Assembly (NCBI GenBank): GCA_943914835.1 | Contig: CALUDO010000004.1 | Coordinates: forward strand, 1-64,000 | Length of the DNA: 64,000 nucleotides | Direction of reading: 5' to 3' | Origin: an uncultured Eremococcus sp. | GTDB lineage: Bacteria; Bacillota; Bacilli; Lactobacillales; Aerococcaceae | Part shown: one piece after another, positions 33,060 to 42,095 of the stretch | How the letters are laid out: each line of letters opens with the position of its first letter | Position numbering within the stretch: position 1 is the stretch's first letter | The notes under the pieces: model-generated | Database searches by the model: none | Told to the model about the DNA's origin: nothing | What the model saw: only the letters and a program-made list of their open reading frames with translations | Translations under genes and position numbers: made by a program

Positions 33060-33086
33060 CCCTGACTAGAGTCAGGGTTTTTTTTT
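33060..33086 (+). terminator. Intrinsic terminator after BMP gene 1
   Basis: CCCTGAC / GTCAGGG stem with a 4-base loop followed by T9. It separates the first binding protein from the hydrolase. Confidence 0.88.
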
Positions 33087-33144
33087 GGCATCTGGTAAAA
33101 CACGAACATTAAAATTATAAAATGAAGTAAAGTTTGTTATTTGC

Positions 33145-33173
33145 TTGTATCATGTGCAGGGACTGACTATAAT
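33145..33173 (+). promoter_or_regulatory. Promoter of the nucleoside hydrolase-BMP2 unit
   Basis: TTGTAT (33145-33150) and TATAAT (33168-33173) with a 17-base spacer, about 40 bases before ATG 33213. Confidence 0.75.
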
Positions 33174-33212
33174 AATACTTGTCTTTAAAAATTTATTTCG
33201 AAAGGAGCTCTT

Positions 33213-34148
33213 ATGACAAAAGTTTACTTAAATCATGATGGTGGTGTGGATGATTTAGTTTCTTTATTTCTCCTGCTACAAATGGACCAGGTAGACTTAG
33301 TGGGTGTGGGTGTCATCAACGCTGATTGCTACTTAGAACCTGCCCTATCTGCCTCACTAAAACTAGCCCATCGTTTTGGCAAAGGTCAGAGCATCTCAAT
33401 TGCAGGGTCAAATTCCCGGGGGAAGCATCCTTTTCCTTCGGACTGGCGGATGCATGCCTACTATATTGATGCCCTACCTATTCTAAATGAGACACTTCCG
33501 CTTGAAGTAGCGGCGAGTCCTTTACCAGCTCATGAAGATTTGATTCGCTTATTAAAGGAATCTGATGAAAAACTGTCGCTGATATTTATTGGCCCCTTAA
33601 CCGACTTAGCCCGTGCCTTAGAAGAGGATGGTACGATTGAAGATAAGATTGATAAGCTTTATTGGATGGGGGGGACCTTCTTAGAAGAAGGAAATGTGGC
33701 AGAACCCAATCATGACGGTAGTGCCGAATGGAATGCCTATTGGGATCCCTGGTCGGTTAAGAGAGTGTTTGATAGCTCTATCGAGATTGATATGGTTGCC
33801 TTGGAGAGTACTAACCAGGTGCCTTTGACCTTGGACCTCCGCCAATCCTGGTCCAAAGAGCGAAAGTTTTTAGGAATGGACTTTCTAGGTCAAGCTTATG
33901 CCATGGTGCCACCCCTGGTCCACTTTCAAACTAATTCTACCTACTTTCTTTGGGATGTTTTAACAACAATGTCATTTCATAAGCCCAATCTGGTCAAGAA
34001 AAGACAAGTTAAAGCCAAGGTTGTCGATCAGGGTCCTAGTCAAGGGAAGACCTACCTAGACCCTCAAGGACGTCCACTCAATTTAGTAGATCAAGTTGAA
34101 GGTCAAGCCTTCTTTTCAGCCATTGAAAATTTAGCCAAAAAAATATAA
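33213..34148 (+). CDS. Inosine-uridine preferring nucleoside hydrolase family protein
   Basis: Hydrolase of 311 residues that would split nucleosides into base and ribose. The N-terminal calcium-binding motif, normally DxDxGxDD, reads NHDGGVDD near residue 7: the first Asp is Asn but the following three acids are kept. The second-half signature is present as YWMGGTFLEEGN near 150 and EWNAYWDPWS near 175. I have the impression that this variant motif recurs in Lactobacillales. It lies between two nucleoside-binding protein genes and upstream of the importer, so imported nucleosides are the likely substrates. AAAGGAG precedes the ATG and BMP2 follows 14 bases later. Confidence 0.9.
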   Translation: MTKVYLNHDGGVDDLVSLFLLLQMDQVDLVGVGVINADCYLEPALSASLKLAHRFGKGQSISIAGSNSRGKHPFPSDWRMHAYYIDALPILNETLPLEVAASPLPAHEDLIRLLKESDEKLSLIFIGPLTDLARALEEDGTIEDKIDKLYWMGGTFLEEGNVAEPNHDGSAEWNAYWDPWSVKRVFDSSIEIDMVALESTNQVPLTLDLRQSWSKERKFLGMDFLGQAYAMVPPLVHFQTNSTYFLWDVLTTMSFHKPNLVKKRQVKAKVVDQGPSQGKTYLDPQGRPLNLVDQVEGQAFFSAIENLAKKI

Positions 34149-34162
34149 GAAAAAGGAATACT

Positions 34163-35194
34163 ATGTTATTAAATCGTAAACAATTACTTGGATTATCTGC
34201 TGGATTTATCTTATCTGGAATCATTTCTCCTCTCGCTTTAGCGGCGGATGATTTCTCAGCGATTATGATTACTGACCAAGGTGGGATTGATGATAAATCC
34301 TTTAACCAATCTGCCTGGGAAGGACTACAAGAGTGGGGTGCTGACCATGGAAAAGAAAAGGGAGCTTCTGGCTTCGATTATCTAGAATCTGATGAAGATT
34401 CTCAATACGTTACCAACATTAATACAGCCCTACAAAATCAATTTAATATTATTTATGGTGTTGGCTTCAAGCTTCAACCGGCTATTCAACAAATTGCTCA
34501 ACAACAACCTAATCAACATTTTGCAGTGGTTGACTCTTTTGTGGATTTACCCAATGTGGCTTCTATTAATTTCAAGTCTAATGAAGCTGCCTTTCTTGCT
34601 GGGATAGCAGCTGCTTCAAGCACAAAAACGGGTCATATAGGTTTCGTGGGAGGAACCCAATCAGAGGTTATTGACGGATTTGAAGCTGGTTTCGTTGCGG
34701 GGGCTAAGGAAGTGGATCCTGATATCGAAATTTCTGTAGAATATGTTGGGTCATTCGCTGATGCTGCCAAAGCCAAACAAATTGCTTCAGTTATGTATGC
34801 TTCTGGGACAGATATTATTTATCAAGCCGCTGGTGAGTCAGGGAATGGTGTCTTCTCTGAAGCTAAGGATATTGTAGCAGCAGATCCAGACCGTGAAATT
34901 TGGGTGGTTGGAGTCGACCGTGACCAAGAAGAAGAAGGACGTCTTGAAATTGATGGACAAGAAAGAAGCTTAACACTTACTTCAACCCTTAAGAAGGTTG
35001 GGGATGTGGTTAAAGATTTCACCAATGAAACCATGGAAGGTAATTTTAAGGGGGGTCTCATTGAGTATGGTTTAGATTCTGGCGGAGTTGGTATCACTCA
35101 AGGCCAGCTAGATGATGAACTTTATCAAACCATTCAAGACTATCAAGATAAAATTATTAAGGGAGACATCAAAGTCCCTAATAAACCTGAATAG
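34163..35194 (+). CDS. BMP-family nucleoside-binding protein 2 (paralogue, no lipobox)
   Basis: Second PnrA/BmpA-type binding protein, 343 residues, clearly paralogous to the one at 32002. Segments such as DDKSFNQSAWEGL and LPNVAS are shared word for word, and the two align along their length. The signal (LLGLSAGFILSGIISPLALA, cleavage after ALA) again has no Cys, so it is not lipidated as read. The ligand-binding surface could differ, for example purine against pyrimidine nucleosides, but the sequence alone does not say. AAAGGA lies before the ATG. A hairpin of moderate quality follows, then the ATPase gene with its own -10 box. Confidence 0.9.
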   Translation: MLLNRKQLLGLSAGFILSGIISPLALAADDFSAIMITDQGGIDDKSFNQSAWEGLQEWGADHGKEKGASGFDYLESDEDSQYVTNINTALQNQFNIIYGVGFKLQPAIQQIAQQQPNQHFAVVDSFVDLPNVASINFKSNEAAFLAGIAAASSTKTGHIGFVGGTQSEVIDGFEAGFVAGAKEVDPDIEISVEYVGSFADAAKAKQIASVMYASGTDIIYQAAGESGNGVFSEAKDIVAADPDREIWVVGVDRDQEEEGRLEIDGQERSLTLTSTLKKVGDVVKDFTNETMEGNFKGGLIEYGLDSGGVGITQGQLDDELYQTIQDYQDKIIKGDIKVPNKPE

Positions 35195-35206
35195 AAATTA
35201 GTAAAT

Positions 35207-35228
35207 AAGGCTGGAGCTTTCCAGCCTT
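35207..35228 (+). terminator. Likely terminator after BMP gene 2
   Basis: AAGGCTGGA / TCCAGCCTT perfect 9-base stem with a 4-base loop, but only a short T-tract after it. It may terminate only partly, letting transcription reach the ATPase gene. Confidence 0.6.
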
Positions 35229-35329
35229 TCCTTATGACTTCAAGTTCCTCTAGGAAATTTGCTAGATATATTTTGAGTATATTGGATCAAATGACTTAAT
35301 TTGTCCTATTTTTTTGGGGGTAAATTAGC

Positions 35330-35335
35330 TATAAT
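35330..35335 (+). promoter_or_regulatory. -10 element before the nucleoside importer ATPase
   Basis: TATAAT about 40 bases upstream of ATG 35378. No -35 element at standard spacing is convincing. Confidence 0.45.
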
Positions 35336-35377
35336 GGGAACTATAGGCAAATTATAGGATGAGGATGTGAGAGATAA

Positions 35378-36946
35378 ATGGACGCGCAAATACCTGTGAT
35401 TGAAATGCGGAATATTTCCAAACGTTTTGGGGATTTTTATGCCAATAAAAATATTAATTTAAAATTACGTAAAGGCGAAATCCACGCTCTTCTTGGAGAG
35501 AATGGGGCCGGAAAATCAACATTAATGAATATCTTATCGGGTTTATTAGAACCAACCGATGGCCAAATTCTTATGAATGGCCAGGAAGTGACGATTGATT
35601 CTCCAACTAAGGCTGAAAAGTTAGGGATTGGAATGGTCCACCAACACTTCATGTTAATTGATGCTTTTACAGTTGTTGAGAATATTATGCTTGGGGACGA
35701 ACCTGTTAAGGGAGTGACCCTAAACAAGGAAGCCGCCCTTGACAAGATAATGAAATTATCCAATCAATATGGTCTTAAAGTAGATGCTCAAAGTCGGGTA
35801 GAATCCATTTCAGTAGGGATGCAGCAAAGGGTTGAAATTCTTAAAGTTCTATACCGGAATGCAGAAGTATTAATCTTTGATGAACCAACGGCCTCATTAA
35901 CACCTCAAGAAATTGATGATTTGGTAGTGACCCTAAGGGCCTTGGCTGATGAAGGTAAATCAATTATTCTCATTACGCATAAGTTAGAAGAAATTAAACA
36001 AGTTGCTGATCGATGTACTGTAATCCGGAGAGGTGAATCCATTCAAACTGTGGATGTTGCTTCTAGCACGGCTAAAGAATTGGCAGATATGATGGTTGGG
36101 CGGTCTGTTTCTTTCAAAACGGACAAAGTAGCCGCCCATCCAGGAGAGGTGCTCCTATCGGTTAAGGATTTAGTAGTGAAAGATGAGCGTGGAATTGAAG
36201 CGGTTGATCATCTATCCTTTGATGTTCGGCGCGGCGAAATTGTAGGTATAGCTGGGATTGATGGCAATGGACAAACTGAATTGGTACTGGCCCTTAATGG
36301 TTTAATGAAGATTGATTCCGGATCAGTTGACTTTAAAGGACGAGATATTTCATCCGATTCTCCACGTCAATTATTTGAAGATGGAGTAGCACATATTCCT
36401 GAAGACCGTCATAAGTACGGTTTAATTCTGGACTTTCCTTTGGACCAGAATATGGCCTTGAAGCATTACTACAAGGAACCATATTCTCAACATGGTTTTA
36501 TTAATCAGCGTGCCATCACTGATGAAGCGGTTCAGTTGATTGATAAGTTTGATGTTAGAACCTCCTCAGCCCAGGCGCCTGCTGCGTCTTTATCTGGTGG
36601 GAATCAACAGAAGGCCATCATTGCGCGAGAAATTGCAGCTCAGCCTGACCTACTTTATGCGGCTAATCCGACGCGGGGATTGGACGTAGGGGCGATTGAA
36701 TATATTCACAAGGCCCTCATTGATGAACGTGATCGAAATAAGGGCGTCCTCTTAATGAGCTTTGAATTAGATGAAATCATGAACCTTTCAGACCGAATTC
36801 TAGTTATGTTTGATGGTAAGATTGTAGCGAATATCCCTGCAAGTGAAACGAATACCCAAGAATTAGGTCTGATGATGGCGGGGACTCCATATGAAGAAGT
36901 TCTTGCTCAACGCCAGAAAGGAGTTGTTGAATCAAATGAAGTCTAG
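35378..36946 (+). CDS. Nucleoside ABC importer, tandem ATP-binding protein
   Basis: Energises nucleoside import (NupO/YufO/NupA type). The 522-residue protein has two ABC domains. The first has Walker A GENGAGKST near residue 40, signature ISVGMQQRVEI near 146, and Walker B VLIFDEPTA near 166. The second has a degenerate Walker A (GIDGNGQTEL near 305) and signature LSGGNQQKAIIARE near 407, as is usual in sugar and nucleoside importers with fused domains. Its last codons overlap the first permease gene by 11 bases. Together with the BMP proteins it forms a complete importer. Confidence 0.94.
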   Translation: MDAQIPVIEMRNISKRFGDFYANKNINLKLRKGEIHALLGENGAGKSTLMNILSGLLEPTDGQILMNGQEVTIDSPTKAEKLGIGMVHQHFMLIDAFTVVENIMLGDEPVKGVTLNKEAALDKIMKLSNQYGLKVDAQSRVESISVGMQQRVEILKVLYRNAEVLIFDEPTASLTPQEIDDLVVTLRALADEGKSIILITHKLEEIKQVADRCTVIRRGESIQTVDVASSTAKELADMMVGRSVSFKTDKVAAHPGEVLLSVKDLVVKDERGIEAVDHLSFDVRRGEIVGIAGIDGNGQTELVLALNGLMKIDSGSVDFKGRDISSDSPRQLFEDGVAHIPEDRHKYGLILDFPLDQNMALKHYYKEPYSQHGFINQRAITDEAVQLIDKFDVRTSSAQAPAASLSGGNQQKAIIAREIAAQPDLLYAANPTRGLDVGAIEYIHKALIDERDRNKGVLLMSFELDEIMNLSDRILVMFDGKIVANIPASETNTQELGLMMAGTPYEEVLAQRQKGVVESNEV

Positions 36947-38024
36947 GGGAATTTCTCTACTTGTTCCTATTCTATCAGTCGTCTTAGGAATTCTTTTTGG
37001 AGCAATTATTATGTTTGCTTTCAATTACGATCCAGTGGCTGGTTACCAGGCTTTGATTAAGGGAGCAGTGGGAACGCCTTTCTACATCGGCCAAAGTATC
37101 CGGGCAGCGACCCCATTGATATTTACTGGTTTAGGCTTTAGTGTGGCCTACACAGCTGGTTTCTTTAATATTGGTCTATCTGGACAAGCACTTTGGGGTT
37201 GGTTGGTGTCTGTATGGATCGGCCTTGCTATGCCGGATAGTCCTAAGATTCTTGTGCTTCCTCTAGCCATTCTTGGAGGAACTTTAGCAGGAGCCCTTTG
37301 GGCCGCTATTCCTGGTTTCCTAAAGGCCTTCTTCAACACTTCTGAAGTGATTGTGACAATTATGTTGAATTATGTGGCTGTTTATACGGTTGACTATATT
37401 ATTCGTAATGTGATGACCGAACGGGCAGACGCGTCTCCCTTTATTGGGCCTAATGCTAGTTTGAAGGTAGAATGGATGACAAATGCAACTAATTTTTCAA
37501 CGATTCATGCTGGGATTTTTATTGCCTTAGTTTTTGTTATTATTGTGTATATCCTAATGAATAAAACCACTGTCGGTTTTGAATTGAAGTCAGTGGGCTT
37601 GAACAGGTTTGCTTCAAACTATGCAGGAATGAATTCCAAACGAAATATTATTTTAGCGATGATCATTTCCGGTGGTTTAGCTGGGCTAGGTGGTGTCATG
37701 AATGGTCTAGGAGAGTTTCAAAATATCTTCTTAACCAATGGCGTGGCTCCCGCTATTGGATTTGATGGGATGGCTGTGGCTCTCTTAGGGAACCTAAGTC
37801 CGGTTGGAACTTTATTAGCTAGTTTTCTCTTTGGTGCCCTTAAGACAGGAGGCACATCTATGCCACTTCAAGGTGGAGTTCCTTCTGAGGTTGTAGATAT
37901 TGTAATAGCAAGTATTATCTTCTTTGTAGGTTCTTCTTATATTATTACTTACTTTGTAAGTCGTAAGGGAAAGAAAACTCTTGGAGAACAAAAAGTAATT
38001 AAACAAGGAGGAGACCAAGCATGA
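36936..38024 (+). CDS. Nucleoside ABC importer permease 1
   Basis: Membrane subunit of 362 residues of the NupP/YufP type (BPD_transp_2-like fold). It has about ten helices and the segments FTGLGFSVAYTAGFFNIGLSG and GLAGLGGVMNGLG, which are characteristic of the family. I chose ATG 36936 inside the end of the ATPase gene. AAGGAG (36918-36923) is 12 bases upstream, slightly long. Longer readings begin before that site. The stop overlaps the next permease start by 4 bases (ATGA), so the two subunits are coupled. Confidence 0.92.
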   Translation: MKSRGISLLVPILSVVLGILFGAIIMFAFNYDPVAGYQALIKGAVGTPFYIGQSIRAATPLIFTGLGFSVAYTAGFFNIGLSGQALWGWLVSVWIGLAMPDSPKILVLPLAILGGTLAGALWAAIPGFLKAFFNTSEVIVTIMLNYVAVYTVDYIIRNVMTERADASPFIGPNASLKVEWMTNATNFSTIHAGIFIALVFVIIVYILMNKTTVGFELKSVGLNRFASNYAGMNSKRNIILAMIISGGLAGLGGVMNGLGEFQNIFLTNGVAPAIGFDGMAVALLGNLSPVGTLLASFLFGALKTGGTSMPLQGGVPSEVVDIVIASIIFFVGSSYIITYFVSRKGKKTLGEQKVIKQGGDQA

Positions 38025-38974
38025 TTAATTTATTATCTCTGATTGTTTCATCAACCTTGGTATATTCAGCCCCTTTAATATTTACTGCTTTGGGAGGAGT
38101 CTTTTCCGAACGCAGTGGGGTAGTTAATGTTGGATTGGAAGGGATCATGGTCATGGGTGCCTTCTCAGCTATTGTTTTTAACCTTTTCTTTACTCAGGGG
38201 GGACAGAGCTGGGGGCCTTGGCTTGGACTACTTGTAGCTGGTTTGGTAGGGGTAGTTTTTGCTTTGATTCATGCGGTGGCCACTGTTTACTTAAGAGCAG
38301 ATCACGTCATTTCCGGGACGGTCCTTAATTTAGTGGCGCCTTCTTTAGCCGTGTTTTTAACCCGGGTCCTTTTTGATAACAAGGGGCAAACGGATATTAT
38401 TAAGAATTTCTTTGGTAAATATAACTTCCCACTTTTATCTGATATTCCCGTGATTGGACCTATCTTTTTTAGATCAACTTCACTGCCTGCTTATGTAGGG
38501 ATTCTTGTAGCTTTTATTTGCTACTTTATCCTTTTTAAAACTCGCTTTGGATTACGCTTAAGGGCGGTCGGAGAGAATCCACAAGCAGCGGACACTCTAG
38601 GTATTAATGTATATGCCCTAAGGATAGCTGGGGTTCTTATATCTGGTTTCTTTGGGGGTGTTGGTGGAGCCGTTCTAGCTCAGTCTATTTCAATGAATTT
38701 CTCTGGATCAACAATTGCTGGCCAAGGTTTTATGTCCATGGCTGCTATGATTTTTGGTCGCTGGAATCCTATTGGTGCGATGGGAGCTGCGCTCTTCTTT
38801 GGCTTCGCCCAGTCCTTAGCTGTTATTGGGTCTCAAGTTCCTTTTATTTCTGAGATTTCTCCAGTTTATCTGCAAATAGCTCCTTATGTCATTACAATTT
38901 TGGTTCTTATTGTCTTGGGTCGTAAATCAGCTGGTCCTGCAGCGAATGGAACAACCTACATTAAGACAAAATAA
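38021..38974 (+). CDS. Nucleoside ABC importer permease 2
   Basis: Second membrane subunit, 317 residues, of the NupQ/YufQ type. It has about eight helices. Diagnostic segments are FTALGGVFSERSGVVNVGLEGIM near residue 21 and GFFGGVGGAVLAQS near 206. AAGGAGGAG lies just before the ATG. It is the last gene of the nucleoside block (BMP1, hydrolase, BMP2, ATPase, two permeases) and is followed by a hairpin at 38979-39008. Confidence 0.93.
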   Translation: MINLLSLIVSSTLVYSAPLIFTALGGVFSERSGVVNVGLEGIMVMGAFSAIVFNLFFTQGGQSWGPWLGLLVAGLVGVVFALIHAVATVYLRADHVISGTVLNLVAPSLAVFLTRVLFDNKGQTDIIKNFFGKYNFPLLSDIPVIGPIFFRSTSLPAYVGILVAFICYFILFKTRFGLRLRAVGENPQAADTLGINVYALRIAGVLISGFFGGVGGAVLAQSISMNFSGSTIAGQGFMSMAAMIFGRWNPIGAMGAALFFGFAQSLAVIGSQVPFISEISPVYLQIAPYVITILVLIVLGRKSAGPAANGTTYIKTK

Positions 38975-38978
38975 GTTT

Positions 38979-39008
38979 AAAGTGGCCTAGATTTAGGTCA
39001 CTTTTTTT
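38979..39008 (+). terminator. Intrinsic terminator closing the nucleoside uptake block
   Basis: AAAGTGGCCTA / TAGGTCACTTT stem with one G-T pair and a 4-base loop, T-rich tail. Confidence 0.85.
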
Positions 39009-39053
39009 ATATAAAATAAGAGTAATTCCATGTTTATCACAAGTCATCTATGC

Positions 39054-39059
39054 TATAAT
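39054..39059 (+). promoter_or_regulatory. Extended -10 promoter of the rodZ-pgsA unit
   Basis: TGCTATAAT about 40 bases before ATG 39099, identical to the extended -10 elements of rpmG and ftsK. Confidence 0.55.
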
Positions 39060-39098
39060 AATGACTGATTAATAATGATAAGGAAAAGGATGTCGTTT

Positions 39099-40142
39099 AT
39101 GAGTGCATTAGGTAGCAAGTTAAGAGAGGCCCGAATTGAAAAAGGGTACACCCTCAATACATTACAGCAAATGACGAAAATTCAGAAAAAATATTTACAA
39201 GCTATCGAGGAAGGTAATTATGAAGACATGCCTGGCCATTTCTATGTGCGGGCCTTCATTAAGCAGTACGCTGATGTGGTGGGTCTTAATGGGGATGCTT
39301 TAATCGAGGAGTATGAAGCTGAAACGAGTGATTGGCGGGAGGACGAAGATTATCAAGCCCTGCAAGAGTCTGATGAGCTTCCAAGTAGATCCAGTCGCTA
39401 CAGTAATCAAGAAAAATCAGGTATTGAAACGGCTCTGACTTACTTACCTTTAGTGATTCTGGTCGCTATCATTATTTTTATAATGATTACTCTTTTAATC
39501 GCAATTAATAAAGTTAGTCAATCGGACCAAGCTGAAGAAGTGGTGCAAAATCAATCCTCTACTATCGTGAGTCGGATTGATCCTAGCCAAGTAAGTCCTT
39601 CTGAATCATCTACGAATGCAGATTCAGAGGCAGAGTCTGATCCTCCTCAAGAGAGTCTGGAAGATAATCAAACTCAAGTAGGGGACCAAGTCATTACTTT
39701 AATTTCTGAACCAGGTCAAGCGCCAGTTTATCAATTGGAAGGAAAGATTAGTGACTACGAATTCACTGCTGAGGCCCTTTCCTACGTTTGGGTTGGAATG
39801 TTTGAAGACGGATCAATAGTGGTAGACCAATCAATTGATAGTGGAGAGATTCTTGATCGAACACCAAGTCAAGGGGTTCAAGAGTTTAAGATTGAATTTG
39901 GTTACCCTGAAGGTGGGAAGATTTCAATTAATGGAACGGCACTAGACTTACCAAGTGATTCCTATAATGATGCGATAACCTTTGTTATTAAAGATAGTGA
40001 TCAAGCAGGAGAGGAAAGTAGTGCAGAGTCAGGTCTATCGGAAAACCCTGATGCAAATCCTGATGAAGAAGCTGATGCGGTCGAGCCAGAAGGCTATCAA
40101 GGGCCTGCTGTTTTAGATCCGGCTAATCAAGATGGAGAATAA
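39099..40142 (+). CDS. rodZ: RodZ-like HTH membrane protein (YmfM type)
   Basis: Cell-shape protein that links MreB-type or division machinery to the membrane. The protein has 347 residues. The Xre-type HTH is at the N-terminus (LGSKLREARIEKGYTLNTLQ, about 4-70, with GHFYVRAFIKQYA). A membrane helix lies at about 110-135. An acidic Ser/Glu linker and an extracytoplasmic beta domain of the DUF4115 type (about 200-290) follow, then a second acidic tail. ATG 39099 has AAGG 9 bases upstream; ATG 39090 is also possible. It sits 13 bases before pgsA, a conserved pairing in Firmicutes. Confidence 0.9.
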   Translation: MSALGSKLREARIEKGYTLNTLQQMTKIQKKYLQAIEEGNYEDMPGHFYVRAFIKQYADVVGLNGDALIEEYEAETSDWREDEDYQALQESDELPSRSSRYSNQEKSGIETALTYLPLVILVAIIIFIMITLLIAINKVSQSDQAEEVVQNQSSTIVSRIDPSQVSPSESSTNADSEAESDPPQESLEDNQTQVGDQVITLISEPGQAPVYQLEGKISDYEFTAEALSYVWVGMFEDGSIVVDQSIDSGEILDRTPSQGVQEFKIEFGYPEGGKISINGTALDLPSDSYNDAITFVIKDSDQAGEESSAESGLSENPDANPDEEADAVEPEGYQGPAVLDPANQDGE

Positions 40143-40155
40143 GAAGGTTAAAAAT

Positions 40156-40737
40156 ATGAATATTGCAAATAAACTGACAGTATTTAGAGTTGCCATGATT
40201 CCCATCTTTATAATTTTGTTGTATCTACCAAACAGTTATGAACCAGTGAATTTTTTGGGAGCTGAGATTCCTTTTTGGCAGTTTATTGCTGCAGGAATAT
40301 TTGCTCTAGCTGCAATTACAGATTACTTGGATGGTCATCTGGCTCGTAAATATCATTTAATCACTGTCTTTGGAGAATTCTTTGACCCCATGGCCGATAA
40401 GTTACTTGTCTTATCAGCCTTTATTCTTTTGAGTGACTTAGGAAAGGTGCCAGCCTGGATTGTGATTATTATTATAAGCCGTGAACTAGTCATCACTGGT
40501 CTTCGCATATTGCTTGCCAAATATCAGGGACAGGTTATGGCAGCGGCTTGGCCAGGTAAGGTAAAAACATTCTCGCAAATGTTTTCTATTATATTTTTCT
40601 TATTAGAAGATGCCGGTTTTGTTCTAGTACATATACCAATGGCTAAGATTCTCTTATATATTTGTTTAGTCTTCACTGTGTATTCTGGTTGTGATTATTT
40701 CTATCAGGCACGTCATATCTTTAATCAAGCGATGTAG
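40156..40737 (+). CDS. pgsA: CDP-diacylglycerol-glycerol-3-phosphate 3-phosphatidyltransferase
   Basis: Makes phosphatidylglycerol phosphate, the committed step to phosphatidylglycerol and lipoteichoic acid. The protein has 193 residues. The CDP-alcohol phosphotransferase motif DYLDGHLARKYHLITVFGEF (Asp-Gly-x2-Ala-Arg-x8-Gly) continues to DPMADK near residue 77 and is complete. It has about five membrane helices. ATG 40156 follows AAGG by 8 bases; an in-frame ATG at 40132 lies inside rodZ and lacks a ribosome site. It ends at a hairpin with an 11-base stem. Confidence 0.95.
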   Translation: MNIANKLTVFRVAMIPIFIILLYLPNSYEPVNFLGAEIPFWQFIAAGIFALAAITDYLDGHLARKYHLITVFGEFFDPMADKLLVLSAFILLSDLGKVPAWIVIIIISRELVITGLRILLAKYQGQVMAAAWPGKVKTFSQMFSIIFFLLEDAGFVLVHIPMAKILLYICLVFTVYSGCDYFYQARHIFNQAM

Positions 40738-40749
40738 ACCTACATTTTT

Positions 40750-40773
40750 AAGGCCAGGACTTAGTCCTGGCCT
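40750..40773 (+). terminator. Hairpin after pgsA
   Basis: AAGGCCAGGAC / GTCCTGGCCTT perfect 11-base stem. The tail has few T, so read-through into cinA is possible. Confidence 0.65.
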
Positions 40774-40832
40774 TACTTGTAATATTTTTGAGGGATTTTC
40801 TATTTTTCGGGTTATTTATAGAGGGAGCTAGT

Positions 40833-42095
40833 ATGAAAGCTGAAATAATTGCTGTAGGAACTGAAGTTTTAACGGGATATGTTACCAATACAAATGGTTC
40901 CTGGCTAGCCAAAGAATTAATGGCTCTAGGGATTGGATCTTATTATCAATCGACCGTAGGAGATAATTGGGAAAGATTGAAGTCTGTTTTAGACATTGCT
41001 AGTCAGCGGGCTGATGTGATTCTCTTAATTGGAGGACTTGGACCTACTCGAGATGATATAACTAAGGAACTTGTAGCAGAATATTTAGGAGAAAATCTAG
41101 AAGTTAATCACCAACAATTGGAAAAGATACAGTCATATTTTAAGGCTAATGGGAGGAGGGCGCAGTCGACTGATATTAAGCAGGCTTATGACATCAGTCA
41201 CAGCATTAGTTTGCCAAATCCGGTAGGATTGGCCTTGGGTAGTTTCTATCATCGACAAGATGAAGATCGTGATCAATATTTTGTTTTGCTTCCTGGGCCT
41301 CCCTTTGAATTAAAAGCCATGTTTGAAGACTCAGTGAAAGATTATTTTAAGACCTTAGTCGTCCAGCAGGAGGGTAGGTATCTTGAGTCTACTTATCTTA
41401 ATTTTTATAATTTAGGAGAAGCAGACCTTGCCCAAAGGATCGACCATTTAATTCAGAAACAAAGCAATCCCACCCTTGCCACCTATGCTAAACCTAAACA
41501 GGTGACAGTTCGATTAACAGCTTCCGGCGAGACTAAAATGGCGGCCCAAGCGCTTAACCAAGCAAGATCACAGGAAATATTAGAAATTATTGGGGATTAC
41601 TATATTGGTGAGGGAGAGAATTACAGCCTGGCTGATTATATCATTGGAGCTCTTCAGGATCGACAGTTGACCTTAGCTACAGCAGAAAGTTTAACCGGTG
41701 GCTTAGTCTGTCAACAATTAACCGAAATACCAGGAGCGTCTCAGGTCATTAAAGGTGGATTTATTACCTATCAAACACAAGCGAAAATTGATATTTTGGG
41801 TCTTAGTCCCGATTTGATTCGTGAAAAGTCTGTCTATAGTCATGAGGTAGCCCAAGCCATGGCGGAAGCTAGCAGGGAAATAAGCCATGCTAGTCTAGGG
41901 ATAGGCTTATCGGGAGTGGCAGGACCAGGACCTGATCAGGGACGTGAACCGGGAACTGTATACATTTGTTTAGTGGATGAAAAAGGCAATTATTTGTCTC
42001 GGCAACTTAACTTAGTGGGTGAATCCAGACAAAGAGTGAGGGAATTATCAGCATTAGAAAGTCTTGGCATGGTCAAAGACTATCTAGACTCCTGA
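40833..42095 (+). CDS. cinA: CinA family nicotinamide-nucleotide amidase
   Basis: Protein of 420 residues. The N-terminal MoaB/MogA-like domain starts AEIIAVGTEVLTGYV with GGLGPTRDD near 72. The C-terminal NMN amidase domain has ATAESLTGGLV near 287 and GLSGVAGPG near 367. CinA recycles NMN and is classically co-transcribed with recA in naturally competent Firmicutes. ATG 40833 has GAGGGAG 5 bases upstream; a longer reading from 40788 has none. The cinA stop codon overlaps the LexA operator of recA, so recA has its own SOS-controlled initiation as well as possible read-through. Confidence 0.95.
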   Translation: MKAEIIAVGTEVLTGYVTNTNGSWLAKELMALGIGSYYQSTVGDNWERLKSVLDIASQRADVILLIGGLGPTRDDITKELVAEYLGENLEVNHQQLEKIQSYFKANGRRAQSTDIKQAYDISHSISLPNPVGLALGSFYHRQDEDRDQYFVLLPGPPFELKAMFEDSVKDYFKTLVVQQEGRYLESTYLNFYNLGEADLAQRIDHLIQKQSNPTLATYAKPKQVTVRLTASGETKMAAQALNQARSQEILEIIGDYYIGEGENYSLADYIIGALQDRQLTLATAESLTGGLVCQQLTEIPGASQVIKGGFITYQTQAKIDILGLSPDLIREKSVYSHEVAQAMAEASREISHASLGIGLSGVAGPGPDQGREPGTVYICLVDEKGNYLSRQLNLVGESRQRVRELSALESLGMVKDYLDS

